64,000 nt of DNA, taken from the NCBI GenBank assembly GCA_965222505.1, contig OZ244956.1:2170001-2234000 (forward strand). The letters run 5' to 3'. The position numbers and the translations under genes were made by a program. The DNA comes from G965222505 sp965222505 (GTDB taxonomy: Bacteria; Bacteroidota; Rhodothermia; Rhodothermales; DATKEJ01). Shown here in pieces: positions 53,769 through 62,607 of the stretch; the stretch's first letter is position 1, and every line of letters begins with the position of its first letter. The notes under the pieces were generated by a model. It worked only from the letters and a program-made list of their open reading frames with translations, had not been told where the DNA came from and did not search any database.

Positions 53769-54245
53769 ATGACCCCCGTTAAACTCTTGTTCGTCTGCCT
53801 AGGTAACATCTGCCGCAGCCCACTTGCCGAAGGCGTATGCCGGCACCTCATTCGGCAGCGTAACCTGACCGACCGCGTGACCGTCGATTCCTGCGGCACC
53901 GGCGGCTGGCACGTGGGTGACCCTCCGGATCACCGCATGCGAGAAACGGCCAGGCGACACGGGGTGTCGATGGATGGACAACAAGCCCGCCAGTTCAGCA
54001 CGACCGATTTTGAACGGTTTGATTACATTCTGGTGATGGACCGCGGCAACCTGCGCACCGTACGCAGCCAAGATCCCACCGGACAGTATGCCAGCAAGGT
54101 CCAACTCTTCCGTTCTTATGACCCTAAACCCGGCGACCAAGAAGTGCCGGACCCCTATTATGGCGGAGCCGCCGGTTTCGAGAATGTCTATCACATGATC
54201 GAACGCACCTGCATCGCCCTTCTCGATGCCATCATACCCGCATGA
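53769..54245 (+). CDS. Low-molecular-weight protein-tyrosine-phosphatase family enzyme
   Basis: About 158 residues from ATG 53769. The P-loop CLGNICRS (CX5R, C10-R16) is next to the N-terminus and the general-acid loop is VPDPYYGGAAGFENV. It hydrolyses phosphotyrosine, or in some bacteria phosphoarginine or sugar phosphates. The fructosamine-kinase-like gene starts 60 bp downstream; this pairing is known in many bacteria and suggests a part in protein deglycation or metabolite repair. Confidence 0.93.
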   Translation: MTPVKLLFVCLGNICRSPLAEGVCRHLIRQRNLTDRVTVDSCGTGGWHVGDPPDHRMRETARRHGVSMDGQQARQFSTTDFERFDYILVMDRGNLRTVRSQDPTGQYASKVQLFRSYDPKPGDQEVPDPYYGGAAGFENVYHMIERTCIALLDAIIPA

Positions 54246-54305
54246 CCGCTTCCCCCTCGGTTGCACCTCTGTCTATACTGGCCGCAGCCATCCTGGATTT
54301 CCTCC

Positions 54306-55199
54306 ATGCCCAAACCGATGCAAACGTTCCTGCCCCATATGCTCCAGATTCGACTTGAGCAATACCTTGGTGAACCCATCAGGCAGGTCGCTTCACTCGG
54401 CGGGGGCTGCATCGCCAATGCCTGTGCAGTAGAAACAACTACCGAGCGTGTTTTCCTCAAATGGGGTACGGGTGCGGTTGCAGCGACCTTCACCGGCGAA
54501 GCCGCCGGCTTGCAGGCCCTGCACGAGGCCCAAAGCCCCCTTCTGATCCCCAAGGTGCTGGCCGTTGAATCTGAAGCGAATCACCAACCGGGATTCCTAT
54601 TGCTGGAATGGATCACGCCAGGTCCTGCATCCCGTGCATTCGCCGCCGATTTTGGCCAGCATCTTGCCCAATTGCACCGGCAGCAGGCCGAGGCGTATGG
54701 GTTTGTCATTGATAACCACATCGGTCGGCTGCCCCAAACCAACGCGTGGTGTGATACCTGGCCGGATTTCTTTCGCAAGCGCCGCCTCTTGCCACAAATC
54801 GAACGTGCCCGGTCCGCCCGCCGCTGGCCGTCTGAATGGAACGCCCTGGCAGACCATATCCTGAACCAATTGGAAAATTGGCTACCCCTTACCCCCGAAG
54901 CCTCCATCCTGCATGGCGATCTGTGGAGCGGCAACTTCCTCGTCACGGTGCAGGGCCGGGCGGCCCTCATCGATCCCGCCGCGTATTACGGCCACCGCGA
55001 GGCCGACCTCGCCATGACGGAACTCTTCGGTGGCTTTGATGCGGCTTTTTACACGGCCTATTGCGAAGCCTGGCCTCTGGAGCCGGGCTATGAGCGCCGC
55101 CGAGACCTCTACAACCTGTACCACCTCATTAACCACCTGAACCACTTCGGCTCCGGGTATGCCGGTTCCGTCGCACAAATCCTGCGCCGGTATGGGTAG
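54306..55199 (+). CDS. Fructosamine/ketosamine kinase family protein
   Basis: About 297 residues of the FN3K family: VASLGGGCIANACAVETTTE, VFLKWGTGA (N-lobe Lys), a GFLLLEWITPG hinge, and the conserved QTNAWCDTWPDFFRKRRLLP, LHGDLWSGNFLV and LIDPAAYYGHREADLAMTEL. Bacterial members phosphorylate ribulosamines or erythrulosamines on glycated proteins, making the adduct unstable. ATG 54306 is chosen; ATG 54318 is also possible. Co-transcribed with the LMW phosphatase. Confidence 0.9.
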   Translation: MPKPMQTFLPHMLQIRLEQYLGEPIRQVASLGGGCIANACAVETTTERVFLKWGTGAVAATFTGEAAGLQALHEAQSPLLIPKVLAVESEANHQPGFLLLEWITPGPASRAFAADFGQHLAQLHRQQAEAYGFVIDNHIGRLPQTNAWCDTWPDFFRKRRLLPQIERARSARRWPSEWNALADHILNQLENWLPLTPEASILHGDLWSGNFLVTVQGRAALIDPAAYYGHREADLAMTELFGGFDAAFYTAYCEAWPLEPGYERRRDLYNLYHLINHLNHFGSGYAGSVAQILRRYG

Positions 55200-55267
55200 A
55201 CGATGCGCCCGCCCAGTCATGGCACATTCTGGTGTAAAAACACGCATGTCCCTAAACGCCATGCCAT

Positions 55268-55849
55268 ATGAATCACCGGACCGCTGTGCTGCCCTACAAC
55301 CCCCGAAAACATCGCCGATGTTCTGTCCGTCTACGCAGATACGATTACCGTTCGCCCGGCCCCTATTTTGTTACAATTTGTACCCATCATCGAATTTGTT
55401 TATTCGGAAAGGTTGTTGAGGGTACAATGCGACTGAACAAATGGGGACAGATAGCAGATGCCATATGGCATCTATTGCCAGAACATCATCCGTGTGTGAT
55501 ATTGGATGAATATGTGATTATGCCAAATCATATCCATGCCATTGTAGGCATCAATTCCCGTAGGGACATGGCATGCCATGTCCCTACATCATGCCATGTC
55601 CCTACATCATGCCATGTCCCCAAAATTCGGCAATTCGGAAAACCCAAGGCCAGGTCATTATCCACCATCATTGGATCCTACAAATCCGCCGTTACGAAAG
55701 AGATCCATGAAACAGGCCTTGCAGGTAAAATCTGGCAAGGTCGATTTCACGACCGCATCATTCGTAACACGTCCGAATTGAGAAACATCCGGACGTACAT
55801 TCGCAACAATCCCGCCAAATGGAACACGGACCGATTACATACCATTTGA
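55268..55849 (+). CDS. REP-associated tyrosine transposase (RAYT, Y1/HUH type)
   Basis: 193 residues. RAYT pattern: RRYDYRSPGPYFVTICTHHR at the start, the HUH motif with H88 and H90 in IMPNHIHAIVG, WQGRFHDRIIRNTSEL, and the catalytic Tyr (Y177) in RTYIRNNPAKW. All three catalytic residues are present. Residues 98-119 (MACHVPTSCHVPTSCHVP) are encoded by REP palindromes inserted in frame between the HUH and Tyr motifs. REP units also follow the stop codon, and a decayed one precedes the start. RAYTs are domesticated single-strand transposases thought to spread REP elements. Confidence 0.92.
   Translation: MNHRTAVLPYNPRKHRRCSVRLRRYDYRSPGPYFVTICTHHRICLFGKVVEGTMRLNKWGQIADAIWHLLPEHHPCVILDEYVIMPNHIHAIVGINSRRDMACHVPTSCHVPTSCHVPKIRQFGKPKARSLSTIIGSYKSAVTKEIHETGLAGKIWQGRFHDRIIRNTSELRNIRTYIRNNPAKWNTDRLHTI
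55560..55620 (+). repeat. REP palindrome and tandem units inside the RAYT gene
   Basis: A perfect 28-bp palindrome (55560-55587; half site GTAGGGACATGGCA) is followed by two 18-bp units ATCATGCCATGTCCCTAC that repeat its right arm. The insert length keeps the reading frame and encodes the repeated peptide TSCHVP. Confidence 0.9.
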
Positions 55850-55853
55850 CCCC

Positions 55854-55922
55854 CGTAGGGACATGGCGTGCCATGTCCGAATCATGGCGTGCCATGTCCG
55901 AATCATGGCGTGCCATGTCCGG
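55854..55922 (+). repeat. REP cluster after the RAYT gene
   Basis: Starts with GTAGGGACATGGCGTGCC five bases after the stop codon, then three tandem 21-bp units of CATGGCGTGCCATGTCCGAA. Each forms a near-perfect GGACATGGC/GCCATGTCC hairpin. The cluster ends three bases from the 3' end of the convergent DUF5916 gene. Confidence 0.88.
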
Positions 55923-55924
55923 CA

Positions 55925-58171
55925 TCAATTCAACACATCCAGCAGCCGGGAATATTTGACGATGAAGCTGCGGTTGAGAGTGCCGTTGGTAAAATCGTCG
56001 GTGTCACGGACCTCATTGTAGACGAGGAACAGGCCTGTGTTGGCGGCCTGTAACCAACCAAAGCGCAGGTTGGTGGACCAGCGGTCGGCACGGTCGTTGT
56101 ATTGCAGCAGACCCTGGGCAAAGATGCGCGGCGTGAAAGAATAGGACAGCCGAGCGCGGAACAGGTTGGTGTCGAAGGTGCCCACCGGCAAGTCTACGTT
56201 GTTGTAGCTCCAGTTGAATTCCGAGTTGAAGGCATCACCCCACCGCAGCCGCAGGGTGTTCGAGGTCGATCTGCGCGATCCACCGAAGAAGCCACCTATC
56301 GTAGTAAACGTGTTGAAACTGATCGGCGCGGCACGGTTCGTGTTCCCTACGATCTGTGCCTCGGCATGGTCGTAGGTGCCGTCAAGGACCGTTACCCCGT
56401 CTGCGATCTCGAAGGCTTCCACAACGCCCTCCGTGGTGAGGTTAACACCGGTATGGATTTCATAACCGTTCTTGAATTCCCAGTGGTTATCGATGTGCAG
56501 GAAACTGGTTTCCTGGAAACCGTCGAAATTCCAGTAGCTTCGGTAGGAAACGTGGGGCCGCAGTTCCTGTAAGCCCATCCAGCCATTGGGCCGGTACCGA
56601 TAGAAAATCAATCCTTCCGGCTTCCGGAAGGCACTCCGTTGCAAAAACCCAACCTCGGGGTTAAACCCTTCGGCCACTTCGGTATAGGCCGCGTTAATCA
56701 GCCATCCTTCCCACTGGTATTCGGCCTTGGTACGAAAGGCATGTTGTGCACCCCCGGCCTCCGGTGCGTACGTCCGAGCCAAAAACCCCGAAAGTTGGGC
56801 TTTGCGCCCCAGGCCTAGCCGACCATCCACGGCCAGCGTTCGGTTGTAGTCGTTATCCGGGGCCAAATCGCCCATGCCCTGCCGGTTGACCAGTACGGCT
56901 CCAATGGCCGAGCGACTGGCAAACTCATGGCTCACGCGGGCCACGCCGAAATTGTTGGATTGAATGGTTTCACCAACGGATTCCGTCTGCATGTTCAGGA
57001 ACCCCAGATTGGTCCGCCCCACCTTGCCGGAAAGCCGTGCACCACCAAGGATGGGGGTAAGTTGCCCGTCTTCGCTATCAATGCCGATGCGGCGGCTGAA
57101 AAACAACTCCACCTCACCAGGACTCCCCACGGTAAATAGACCGGCATTTTCCAGAAAGAAGGGCCGCTTTTCAGGGAAGAACAGGTTGAAACGGTCCAGG
57201 TTGATTTGCTGTTCATCAACCTCCACCTGGGCGAAGTCCGTGTTGTACGTCAGGTCCAGGGTGAGGCTTGGTGTGAGGCTGTACTTAAGGTCCATCCCCA
57301 CATCTCCTGTGGCATCGGTATCGGTACCGTCCTCAAAATTGCGACTGACCTGACCGAGGGTGTAGGGAATCACCTTCAGGTTGCGTGGGGACTTGAGGTC
57401 CAGGCCCGTGAGTGTTCCAGCCATGGAGAGTCGGTTCAGGTTGAACTCAAGTGGCAGCGGCGCCCAGTAGACAATTTCGTTGCGTTTGCGGATGTTACGC
57501 TGTAGGTTCAGGCCCCAAACCTGGTCTTTCCCGTGCGCAAACCGGAGGGTCCGGAAGGGAATGGCAAACTCGGCACTCCAACCCTGATCGGTCACCTGGG
57601 TACGAACCTCCCATGAGCCGTCCCAGTTCAGGTTGAAACCACCTACTGCGCCACCGCTCTGCCGCGCATTCCCAAAATTGCCCTGGCCCTCATTGTCCAC
57701 CTGGGCATCGAATTCAATGCCAATGGGGTTGGTGCCGAACACGAACCCGTTCTGGCCGTCGTGGTACGTGTCCAGAATAAACCGGAAACTGTCGGTTTCG
57801 TCCAGCGAGGCATCCCGCCGGGCATCGGATACCACCAATCGGTCCGGCTCAACATCAAAACACATCACCCCCACGTAAAGGGCCTGCCCGGTGTAGCCGA
57901 TGCGCACTTCGGTCCGTTCCGAGGCCGGTGCACCAGCAATGGGTTGGGTTTGAGAAAAGCCACTCAACGCCGGGAGCGCCTGCCAGACCGGGTCCTCCAG
58001 TACACGACCATCCAGGGTTGGGGCCTCCGTCAAGACATGCGCTGATGCCGTAGGTGCAGCTAACACATCAGGCTGCTCGGTTCCGGGAGATGTAGGCTGG
58101 GCATACGTGTTGGTCCAGTACAGAATCAGCAGCAAGAAACCGATCCCGCGCAGGCGTGGGAAATTGTACAT
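55925..58171 (-). CDS. DUF5916 outer-membrane protein with CBM9-like N-terminus
   Basis: About 748 residues from ATG 58171. Signal peptide (GIGFLLLILYWTNTYAQ) to about 22. A CBM9-like carbohydrate-binding domain follows at about 45-235 (TLDGRVLEDPVWQALPALSG, VRIGYTGQALYVGVMCFD, DSFRFILDTYHDGQNGFVF). DUF5916 then includes NTDFAQVEVDEQQINLDRFN and LFFPEKRPFFLENAGLF, and FSRRIGI marks the start of a predicted beta-barrel up to the C-terminus. The family is widespread in Bacteroidota and Rhodothermota; it may bind or import glycans or peptides. Function not established. Confidence 0.9.
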   Translation of the reverse strand: MYNFPRLRGIGFLLLILYWTNTYAQPTSPGTEQPDVLAAPTASAHVLTEAPTLDGRVLEDPVWQALPALSGFSQTQPIAGAPASERTEVRIGYTGQALYVGVMCFDVEPDRLVVSDARRDASLDETDSFRFILDTYHDGQNGFVFGTNPIGIEFDAQVDNEGQGNFGNARQSGGAVGGFNLNWDGSWEVRTQVTDQGWSAEFAIPFRTLRFAHGKDQVWGLNLQRNIRKRNEIVYWAPLPLEFNLNRLSMAGTLTGLDLKSPRNLKVIPYTLGQVSRNFEDGTDTDATGDVGMDLKYSLTPSLTLDLTYNTDFAQVEVDEQQINLDRFNLFFPEKRPFFLENAGLFTVGSPGEVELFFSRRIGIDSEDGQLTPILGGARLSGKVGRTNLGFLNMQTESVGETIQSNNFGVARVSHEFASRSAIGAVLVNRQGMGDLAPDNDYNRTLAVDGRLGLGRKAQLSGFLARTYAPEAGGAQHAFRTKAEYQWEGWLINAAYTEVAEGFNPEVGFLQRSAFRKPEGLIFYRYRPNGWMGLQELRPHVSYRSYWNFDGFQETSFLHIDNHWEFKNGYEIHTGVNLTTEGVVEAFEIADGVTVLDGTYDHAEAQIVGNTNRAAPISFNTFTTIGGFFGGSRRSTSNTLRLRWGDAFNSEFNWSYNNVDLPVGTFDTNLFRARLSYSFTPRIFAQGLLQYNDRADRWSTNLRFGWLQAANTGLFLVYNEVRDTDDFTNGTLNRSFIVKYSRLLDVLN

Positions 58172-58350
58172 GGGGCGTGGCAATCTCAAATGCGGTGTGG
58201 CATGTTATTCAATCCCATATATAACCCCATAATCCGCCTGAATATCCCGGCTCCCGATATTTTCATAAGCCGGGGCATTCGATTGGGGAAACATGTATTT
58301 TTGATTGTGGGTGGACCGTGTTCCAAACACCGGTGCCATTCGAATGTCCA

Positions 58351-58369
58351 GGCGATCATGAGGATCGCC
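58351..58369 (+). repeat. Palindromic intergenic repeat, GGGCGATC family, copy 5
   Basis: GGCGATC (58351-58357) and GATCGCC (58363-58369) around ATGAG. The flank CATTCGAATGTCC (58338-58350) corresponds to the CGGATG flank of copies 1 and 2. It lies in the 230-bp divergent region upstream of 58402. Confidence 0.7.
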
Positions 58370-58401
58370 CCTCCCTTTCGCCATAAACTCCAATACGTCA
58401 C

Positions 58402-59166
58402 ATGATTCGTTATCGGTTGGTTTTCTTTCTTTGTTTGATGGCCGGGCCGGTTTGGGCGCAGCCCGATGCCAATCCACCGGCCCCCGGCTTTAACGCCGCA
58501 GCCTCCGATGCCGAGGCCATTGCCCTCGCCGATGCCACGATGCAAGCCATGGGGGGGCGGGCCGCCTGGAACCGGACCCGGTACCTGTCCTGGACGATCT
58601 TCGGCCAGCACCACGTGTGGGACCGGTGGACCGGTCACTTCCGGCATGAACGGGACAGCACCCTTACCCTCATGAACGTCCATACGCAGGAAGGCCGGGT
58701 GTGGATTGATGGGACTGAAGTGCAAATTGATTCCACCCGGGCCAAGATCCTGGCGGACACCTACGCCCGATGGATCAACAACAGCTACTGGCTTATCATG
58801 CCCTATAAACTGAAAGACTCCGGGGTGACGCTCAAGTACGTTGGTCCGGGCACCACCGAAGCAGGCACACCGGCAGACATCGTGCACCTGACCTTCGAGA
58901 ACGTCGGCCTGACGCCGCAGAACAAATACGCCGTCTACATCGACCGGGAAACCAAACTGGTTACGCAATGGGCCTTCTACCCAACGGCCGATGATGCCGA
59001 ACCCCGCTTCGTCCTGCCATGGACCGACTGGGAGCCCTACGGCCAGATTAAGCTCTCCTCGGGCAGGGGGGGCGAGCATAGGGTAATCCACATACGCGTA
59101 CATGACATAGTCCCTGCAGCCGTCTTTGAAAACCCGGCCCCCACGGCCTATTTCGGAGATGAATGA
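58402..59166 (+). CDS. Secreted protein of unknown function (LolA-like fold possible)
   Basis: 254 residues. Signal peptide MIRYRLVFFLCLMAGPVWAQ. The mature protein (AIALADATMQAMGGRAAWNR, TRYLSWTIFGQHHVWDRWTG, YWLIMPYKLKDSGVTLKYVG, YAVYIDRETKLVTQWAFYP) has the alternating pattern of single-domain periplasmic lipoprotein-carrier-like beta sheets seen in DUF6503-type proteins. No T9SS tail. It probably stays in the periplasm or is secreted by another route. Followed by the BlaI-type operator region. Confidence 0.75.
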   Translation: MIRYRLVFFLCLMAGPVWAQPDANPPAPGFNAAASDAEAIALADATMQAMGGRAAWNRTRYLSWTIFGQHHVWDRWTGHFRHERDSTLTLMNVHTQEGRVWIDGTEVQIDSTRAKILADTYARWINNSYWLIMPYKLKDSGVTLKYVGPGTTEAGTPADIVHLTFENVGLTPQNKYAVYIDRETKLVTQWAFYPTADDAEPRFVLPWTDWEPYGQIKLSSGRGGEHRVIHIRVHDIVPAAVFENPAPTAYFGDE

Positions 59167-59196
59167 CGCGCTCCTCTTGACTCCGATATTTTTTAG

Positions 59197-59250
59197 TGCT
59201 ACTTTTATAGCATTATGTTGCTTTTATAGCATCATGCTGTTTTTAGAGCA
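59197..59250. promoter_or_regulatory. Three tandem dyads upstream of the BlaI-type gene
   Basis: TGCTACTTTTATAGCA (59197-59212), TGCTTTTATAGCA (59219-59231) and TGCTGTTTTTAGAGCA (59235-59250). All share TGCT and AGCA arms separated by T-rich spacers of 5-8 bases. They end 22 bases before the ATG at 59273. Binding by the BlaI-type repressor, giving autoregulation, is the natural interpretation. Confidence 0.55.
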
Positions 59251-59272
59251 TTGACTTGTACATGACCTGATT

Positions 59273-59665
59273 ATGCCCAAACCTTCTTACCTCCGGCTGA
59301 GCCGGCGCGAGCGTCAAATCATGGATATTGTGTATCAACTGGGCCGAGCTACGGCGCAGGAGGTACAGACTGGCCTGGCGGATCCGCCCAGCTATTCTGC
59401 TGTGCGAGCCAAGCTGCGGATCCTTGAAGAAAAAGGCTACCTGACGCATGTTTACGACGGCCCCCGGTACGTGTACCAGCCGGTCGTCGAACGCGCCAGT
59501 GCCGAACGCTCCGCGCTGAATCACCTGCTGAACACTTTTTTTGACAATTCCGTAGAGAAAGCCGTAGCCGCCCTCGTCAAGCTGCGTGAGGACAACCTCA
59601 GCGACGACGAACTGGAACGCCTTTCTGATCTCATCGACAACACACGGACTGAGGCCGATTCCTGA
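59273..59665 (+). CDS. BlaI/MecI/CopY-family transcriptional repressor
   Basis: 130 residues. Winged-helix domain: LSRRERQIMDIVYQLGRATA, QEVQTGLADPPSYSAVRAKL, RILEEKGYLTHVYDGPRYVY. The C-terminal dimer domain has LNHLLNTFFDNSVEKAVAAL. Such repressors are cleaved by a partner M56 peptidase, which relieves repression. Its stop overlaps the start of the M56-HEAT gene by one base (TGATG), so the two are made together. Confidence 0.95.
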   Translation: MPKPSYLRLSRRERQIMDIVYQLGRATAQEVQTGLADPPSYSAVRAKLRILEEKGYLTHVYDGPRYVYQPVVERASAERSALNHLLNTFFDNSVEKAVAALVKLREDNLSDDELERLSDLIDNTRTEADS

Positions 59666-62154
59666 TGCCTTACGAACTTTCTGCTTTCCTGCAAGAGGCC
59701 GCCGCCTGGTTTGGCACCGGCATCAACCTGACCCTCAAAGCCTCCCTCCTGCTCCTGATGGCTGGTGGACTGGCCTTTTTGCTCCGCAACGCCTCCGCCG
59801 CGACCCGGCACCTGGCCTGGGGCCTCGGCATTGTGAGCGTCCTGGCCCTGCCACTGCTCACAACCACACTTCCGAGTTGGCAACTACACATTCTGCCGAG
59901 TACGCAGCCAGCGGCTGCCCCGGCTCCGGCCGCCCTGCCTGCACCGGCGCCAACATTGGTAGAAGAACCGGCTGCACCTGTGCCCGTCCAGAACGAACCC
60001 GCGCCTGCACCTATTGATGAACCGACACCCGTCCTTACCGAAACGGCACCTCCCGTGCAATCTGCCCTGCCGTGGTCGGCGTGGCTGGTGGGGGCCTGGC
60101 TGCTGGGTGTAATCGTCCTGTTGGCCCGGCTCGCCGCTGGTCTGTTGGGCGTCTGGTGGATCACCCGTCGTTCTCCACAGGAATCCGACCCAACGAACAT
60201 CGCTCTGCTTGCTGATTTGTCGCAACAACTGGGCTTGCAACATGCCGTAACCCTGCGCCGCACCGACCGGGTGATTCCACCCCTCACATGGGGTGCCCTC
60301 CGGCCCGTGATTGTGCTGCCGAAGGTTGCTGATGAATGGTCTGACGACCGACTCCGCACCGTATTGTTGCACGAACTGGCCCACGTCAAGCGCTGGGACT
60401 GGATGACGCAGACGCTGGCCCGCGTGGCCTGTGCCCTCCACTGGTTTAACCCGCTGGCCTGGGTGGCCCTGCACCGCCTGCTGGCCGAGCAGGAAACGGC
60501 CTGCGATGATCAGGTGATCATCTCCGGTGCCCATGCCGAAGCGTACGCCCGAAGCTTGCTCGACATCGCCCGTGCCCTTCAGTCCATGCAATGGTCGTCG
60601 GTCGCTACCGTCGCGATGGCCCGCCCCTCCACACTCGAAGGCCGGTTGCTCTCTATCCTCGACCCGAAACGGAGCCGGCAAGGGGTGTATGCCTTGCGTG
60701 TACTGGGTGCTACGGCATTGATGGCCAGCCTGGTGCTGCCATTGGCCGCCATGCAGCCTGCCCCGGCTGAACCGCCAGCTGAAGTGGCAGAAGCCGCCGC
60801 CCTGGTGGATGCCCCGCCCATACAGGAAACCCTGGAGGCCCCAACGCCGACCCAGACCCAAACGCCCCTGGCAGCCGAACCGGTCTTGCCGCTCATCTCC
60901 GAGGAGGGAGTTGAAGAAACAGCAGATGAGATGGAACATGCGAGTGATGAAGGTGCGCTTGATACCCCGTCTGTAATATTCGTTGACGGTACCACCGAGC
61001 CTGTAGCTGTAGACACCGCCAAGGTGCGAGCGCTCATTGCGGCGCTTCAAGACGAAGACCCTGAAGTGCGGGAAATGGCTGCCTATGTGCTGGGTGAAAT
61101 CGAACACCCCCTCGCCGTCCAGGCCCTGTCAGCGGCCCTACGCGATGACAACGCTGAGGTCCGGGAAAAAGCGGCCTGGGCGCTTGGCGAAATTGAATCC
61201 CCAGAAGCCGTGACAGCACTTGGTAGTGCGTTGTCGAGCGAGACCAATGCCGAAGTCCGAAGCAAACTCGTGTGGGCGCTCGGCGAAATTGAGTCGGTCG
61301 AGGCCGTTGGGGCCTTGAGCCAGGTCCTGAACAGTGATGCCGATGCCCACGTCAGAGCCCACGCAGCATGGGCGCTCGGCGAAATTGAGTCGGCTGAAGC
61401 TGTGCCAGCCTTGAGCCAGGCCTTGCGCTCCGATGATAACGACGAAGTTCGTTCCAAAGCCGCGTGGGCGCTCGGCGAAATCGAATCCCCAGAAGCCGTT
61501 GCCGCTCTTGCCGAAGCCCTCGCCAACGACCAGAGCGTCGACACCCGCGAAAAAGCCGCGTGGGCACTCGGTGAAATCGAATCCCCGGCTGCGGTCGATG
61601 CCCTAAGCCAGGCCCTGCGCTCCGATGCCAGTGATGAAGTACGTGCAAAAGCCGCATGGGCACTCAGCGAAATTGAAGATCCGGCAGCCCTTCCGGCCTT
61701 GAGCGCTGCCCTTCAAGATGCCAATGAAGACGTTCGCAAATTCGTCATTCGGGCACTTGGTGAAATGCAACATACCGATGCCGTCCCTCCGCTTATTGAG
61801 GTGCTTAACACCGACGACAATGTCGAAGTACGCAAGTATGCCGCATGGGCGCTCGGCGAGATGGAAGACTCTCGAAGCATCCCGGCGTTGTCACGAGCGA
61901 TGAGCGACGAAAACGACGAGGTACGCCGCGCCGCCATCCGGGGACTCGGCGAAATGCAACATGCCGATGCGGTCCCGGCCCTCACCGAGGTGCTCAATAC
62001 GGACGACAATGCCGAGGTGCGCAAGTATGCCGCCTGGGCACTCGGCGAGATCGGGGACAGCCGCGCTGCCGATGCACTCATGAAAGCCTTGCAATCTGAC
62101 GAAAACCGCGAGGTGCGCCGCGCCGCCGCCCGCGCCCTCTCGGAAGTCGAATAA
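59665..62154 (+). CDS. M56 (BlaR1-type) membrane peptidase fused to HEAT repeats
   Basis: 829 residues. Membrane helices at about 22-40, 48-66, 136-160 and 340-362. A Pro/Ala-rich loop fills 80-130. The zincin motif HELAHVKRWD is at 236-245, and the third ligand is probably the Glu of EQETACDD (275-277). The usual BlaR1 penicillin-sensor domain is absent. Instead residues 450-829 hold about twelve 31-residue HEAT/PBS-type repeats (EVREKAAWALGEIESPEAV), predicted on the outer side. It should cleave the BlaI-type repressor after a signal, probably protein binding by the repeats. Confidence 0.92.
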   Translation: MPYELSAFLQEAAAWFGTGINLTLKASLLLLMAGGLAFLLRNASAATRHLAWGLGIVSVLALPLLTTTLPSWQLHILPSTQPAAAPAPAALPAPAPTLVEEPAAPVPVQNEPAPAPIDEPTPVLTETAPPVQSALPWSAWLVGAWLLGVIVLLARLAAGLLGVWWITRRSPQESDPTNIALLADLSQQLGLQHAVTLRRTDRVIPPLTWGALRPVIVLPKVADEWSDDRLRTVLLHELAHVKRWDWMTQTLARVACALHWFNPLAWVALHRLLAEQETACDDQVIISGAHAEAYARSLLDIARALQSMQWSSVATVAMARPSTLEGRLLSILDPKRSRQGVYALRVLGATALMASLVLPLAAMQPAPAEPPAEVAEAAALVDAPPIQETLEAPTPTQTQTPLAAEPVLPLISEEGVEETADEMEHASDEGALDTPSVIFVDGTTEPVAVDTAKVRALIAALQDEDPEVREMAAYVLGEIEHPLAVQALSAALRDDNAEVREKAAWALGEIESPEAVTALGSALSSETNAEVRSKLVWALGEIESVEAVGALSQVLNSDADAHVRAHAAWALGEIESAEAVPALSQALRSDDNDEVRSKAAWALGEIESPEAVAALAEALANDQSVDTREKAAWALGEIESPAAVDALSQALRSDASDEVRAKAAWALSEIEDPAALPALSAALQDANEDVRKFVIRALGEMQHTDAVPPLIEVLNTDDNVEVRKYAAWALGEMEDSRSIPALSRAMSDENDEVRRAAIRGLGEMQHADAVPALTEVLNTDDNAEVRKYAAWALGEIGDSRAADALMKALQSDENREVRRAAARALSEVE

Positions 62155-62166
62155 CCTCTGCCCACA

Positions 62167-62607
62167 ATGAAGATCAACATACTGCAATGGGTGAGGTACG
62201 CCCTGTTCCTGTGGTTGCCGACGGTCGGGGCCGCTCAGCCGGAGCCGGTGGTACTCCCTGAACCGACCGGCCCCTACGCCGTCGGCACCACCACCTGGCA
62301 CTGGGCCGATGCCAGCCAGCCGGACACGCTTTCGCCTGATCCCACGGACACCCGGGCCATTATGGTACAGGCGTGGTATCCGGCTCGGCAAGATACCAGC
62401 GCAACACCCACGGGATACATGCCCCTCTACGGTGGGTTCGGGCATGTAACAGCCCACAGCGTGGCCGGGGCCCCCTTTGCTGAAATGCGGGGGCCGGCTC
62501 CAGTACTCGTGGTAACACCGGGCCGGGGCACAACCCGCCATTTTTACACTGCTTTAACATCCGCTCATCGCCGTCGAGGCCTTTCTCCAATCAGAGTAAT
62601 CGCATGA
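62167..62607 (+). pseudogene. Truncated PAF-acetylhydrolase/dienelactone-hydrolase-like protein
   Basis: 146 residues. Signal peptide (YALFLWLPTVGAAQ), then LPEPTGPYAVGTTTWHWADA, TRAIMVQAWYPARQD and APVLVVTPGRGTTRHFYTAL, the N-terminal strands of platelet-activating-factor acetylhydrolase-type alpha/beta hydrolases. The frame then enters about 20 unrelated residues and stops. The nucleophile elbow GHSxGG, Asp and His are missing. A deletion just upstream of the HEAT lipoprotein gene explains this. Its stop overlaps that gene's start by four bases. Confidence 0.7.

Noticed and set aside
61020..62150. Regular DNA repeats that could be taken for a CRISPR array
   Set aside because: The periodicity is 93 bases and in frame, encoding HEAT repeats; no unique spacers and no cas genes.
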